This document shows, piece by piece, positions 51,749-52,999 of a stretch of DNA of 52,999 bases. Source of the stretch: Rhizobium sp. SEMIA4064 (GTDB lineage: Bacteria > Pseudomonadota > Alphaproteobacteria > Rhizobiales > Rhizobiaceae). The position numbers and the translations under genes are program-made. The stretch is taken from NCBI RefSeq assembly GCF_003025035.1, contig NZ_PYJN01000011.1, positions 1-52,999 on the forward strand, given 5' to 3'. Below the pieces are notes generated by a model. That model saw nothing but the letters and a program-made list of their open reading frames with translations. It was not told the origin of the DNA and did not search any database. How positions within the stretch are numbered: the stretch's first letter is position 1; each line of letters starts with the position of its first letter.

Positions 51749-52999
51749 CTATTCCAGGCCGCGGGTTTTCAGCCACGCCTGGGTCAATTGCCGGAAGCGG
51801 CCCGCCATGTCGGCGATCGCTTCCTCGTCGTTCATGCCGCCCGACATCCAGGTGCGCGCCGCATCGGAAAAGATCGTCCGTCCGACGGCAAAACCCTTGA
51901 CGGAGGGCGCGGCCAGCGTCGCCTCGAAGCTGCGGATCAGTTCCTCCGCCGGCGCTTCCAGGCCAAGCAGCACGATACCCCTACACAATGGATCATTTTT
52001 GGCGATCACAGCATCGATTTTTTTCCAGGCCGCAGTCGATTCCTGCGGTTCCAGCTTCCACCAGTCCGGCTTGATGCCGAGCGCGTAAAGCTCTTCCATC
52101 GCCGTCGGGATTGTATCGTCGGTCAGCGGTCCGTTCTTGCCGGCGATGATCTCGACCAACAACTCGCGGCCGACCTTGCGGGCCGCTTCGAACAGTGTGC
52201 GCAGCTTCTCCTGCTGCTCCGCCTTCAATTCCGCCGGGTCGTTGGGATGGTAGAAGCAGAGGCATTTGATGCAGTGGTTGAGCGGCCATTCGACGAGTTG
52301 TGAGCCGATATCCTGGCTGAATTCGAATTTCAGCGGCTTGGAGCCTGGCAATTCGACGGGGCGGCCGATCCAGCTGAAGTTCTTGGTGGCGGCATCGAAG
52401 AATGCATCGCGACCGAAGCGCTCGTCGATCAGCATGCCATAGCCCGCGCGCCCACTAGAAACGCGCGCCGCCGCCTCGACCGCAAGCCGTTTGAAGGCAA
52501 CGATTCTGTCGTGGCCGATACCCAGTTCGTCGGCGACGCTGACGAGCTGCGAACGATGATCGATGGCAAGCGCCATCAGCAACGGGATCTCGTCACTGCG
52601 GCGCGTCGTCGCCCAATGAATATGGTTGATCGCCTCGTCCTTGCGCAGCGCCCGGTGCTTGCTGCCCGTCTTCAAGAAGAAGTCGAGTTCGGCCCAGGTC
52701 GGATATTCCGGCGAGCAGAGCAAGCGCGAGACCGCAAAGGCCCCGCAGGCATTGGCCCAGGTGGCGCAGGTCTTCAGCGGTTCGTCGCGCAGGAAGCCGC
52801 GTAGGAAGCCGGACATGAAGGCATCGCCGGCGCCAAGCACGTTGAACACTTCGATTGGAAAGCCCTGGCCGACGATGCCGGCTTCGAGGTCGTCGGAGAT
52901 CGGGCCGTCATAAACGATGCAGCCCATGGCGCCGCGCTTCAGCACGATGGTTGCCGAGGAAAGGCGTCGGATTTCCTTCAATGCGCCGAGCACATCGTC
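51749..52999 (-). CDS. iolC: 5-dehydro-2-deoxygluconokinase/DUF2090 aldolase-like fusion, 3' part
   Basis: The frame is open to the window edge, so the N-terminal part is missing. Present are the end of a PfkB sugar-kinase domain (VLKRGAMGCIVYDG; the ATP/anion-hole motif NVLGAGDAFMSGFLRGF) and then a roughly 300-residue DUF2090 domain (DEIPLLMALAIDHRSQL… IVLLGLEAPAEELIRSFE). This fused form of IolC phosphorylates 2-deoxy-5-keto-gluconate and may also carry the aldolase step that yields malonate semialdehyde and dihydroxyacetone phosphate. It is the first visible gene of the iolCDEB operon. Confidence 0.95.
   Translation of the reverse strand, partial: DDVLGALKEIRRLSSATIVLKRGAMGCIVYDGPISDDLEAGIVGQGFPIEVFNVLGAGDAFMSGFLRGFLRDEPLKTCATWANACGAFAVSRLLCSPEYPTWAELDFFLKTGSKHRALRKDEAINHIHWATTRRSDEIPLLMALAIDHRSQLVSVADELGIGHDRIVAFKRLAVEAAARVSSGRAGYGMLIDERFGRDAFFDAATKNFSWIGRPVELPGSKPLKFEFSQDIGSQLVEWPLNHCIKCLCFYHPNDPAELKAEQQEKLRTLFEAARKVGRELLVEIIAGKNGPLTDDTIPTAMEELYALGIKPDWWKLEPQESTAAWKKIDAVIAKNDPLCRGIVLLGLEAPAEELIRSFEATLAAPSVKGFAVGRTIFSDAARTWMSGGMNDEEAIADMAGRFRQLTQAWLKTRGLE

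Overview
The window reads as chromosomal DNA of a rhizobium (Rhizobiales, Alphaproteobacteria; a Rhizobium sensu stricto such as the tropici/etli/leguminosarum group is most likely). The evidence is the uniformly high GC, a glnE gene next to a PleC-type kinase, GANTC (CcrM) sites at that kinase, an iolC-iolD-iolE-iolB inositol operon, a 'host attachment' family protein, and GC-rich palindromic intergenic repeats of rhizobial style. No tRNA, rRNA, CRISPR array, prophage or insertion sequence was found; the content is mostly core genome.

Layout. 1-8.9 kb: the 3' end of a sensor kinase, glnE (nitrogen control), a PleC-like cell-cycle kinase with GANTC and CtrA-like motifs upstream, and pepN. 9-14.6 kb: an MFS carrier, a protein with two predicted helix-turn-helix regions, a pair of very small overlapping ORFs, a family-4-like uracil-DNA glycosylase without a complete Fe-S cysteine set, and a YegD-like Hsp70. 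14.8-24.5 kb: an RND efflux pump with its fusion protein, an SDR with a non-canonical active site, ETF-ubiquinone oxidoreductase with a LiuR-like operator upstream, a GNAT acetyltransferase, and a divergent EamA transporter/Lrp regulator pair. 24.5-32.4 kb: MgtE with a strongly structured leader, an MFS carrier, a YegS-like lipid kinase, a glutamine-synthetase-like enzyme and a class III aminotransferase separated by a long palindromic repeat, and a NUDIX hydrolase.

32.5-36.1 kb: an ArnC-like GT2, an ArnT-like GT39 and a divergent flippase-like membrane protein, probably for envelope glycan modification. 36.1-38.8 kb: an ECF42-type sigma factor behind three tandem DGPF/YCII genes. The intergenic region carries a symmetric TGTCGA-N16-TCGACA element that can be read as an ECF42 promoter in both directions, toward the operon and toward a small membrane-protein gene. 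This is the most coherent little-studied system in the window.

38.9-47.9 kb: a VOC protein with a divergent WYL regulator, AMP nucleosidase, a 58-residue exported protein whose stop codon lies in an 11-bp palindrome, a DUF2147 protein, a Sel1-repeat protein, a HisC-like aminotransferase, a PilZ protein, a host-attachment protein, a glyoxalase-related protein and a MATE transporter. 47.9 kb to the end: iolB, iolE, iolD and the 3' part of iolC, transcribed leftward, with stem-loops between cistrons. The iol enzymes turn inositol-derived 2-keto-myo-inositol into C3 and C2 units; inositol use matters for rhizosphere and nodulation competitiveness.
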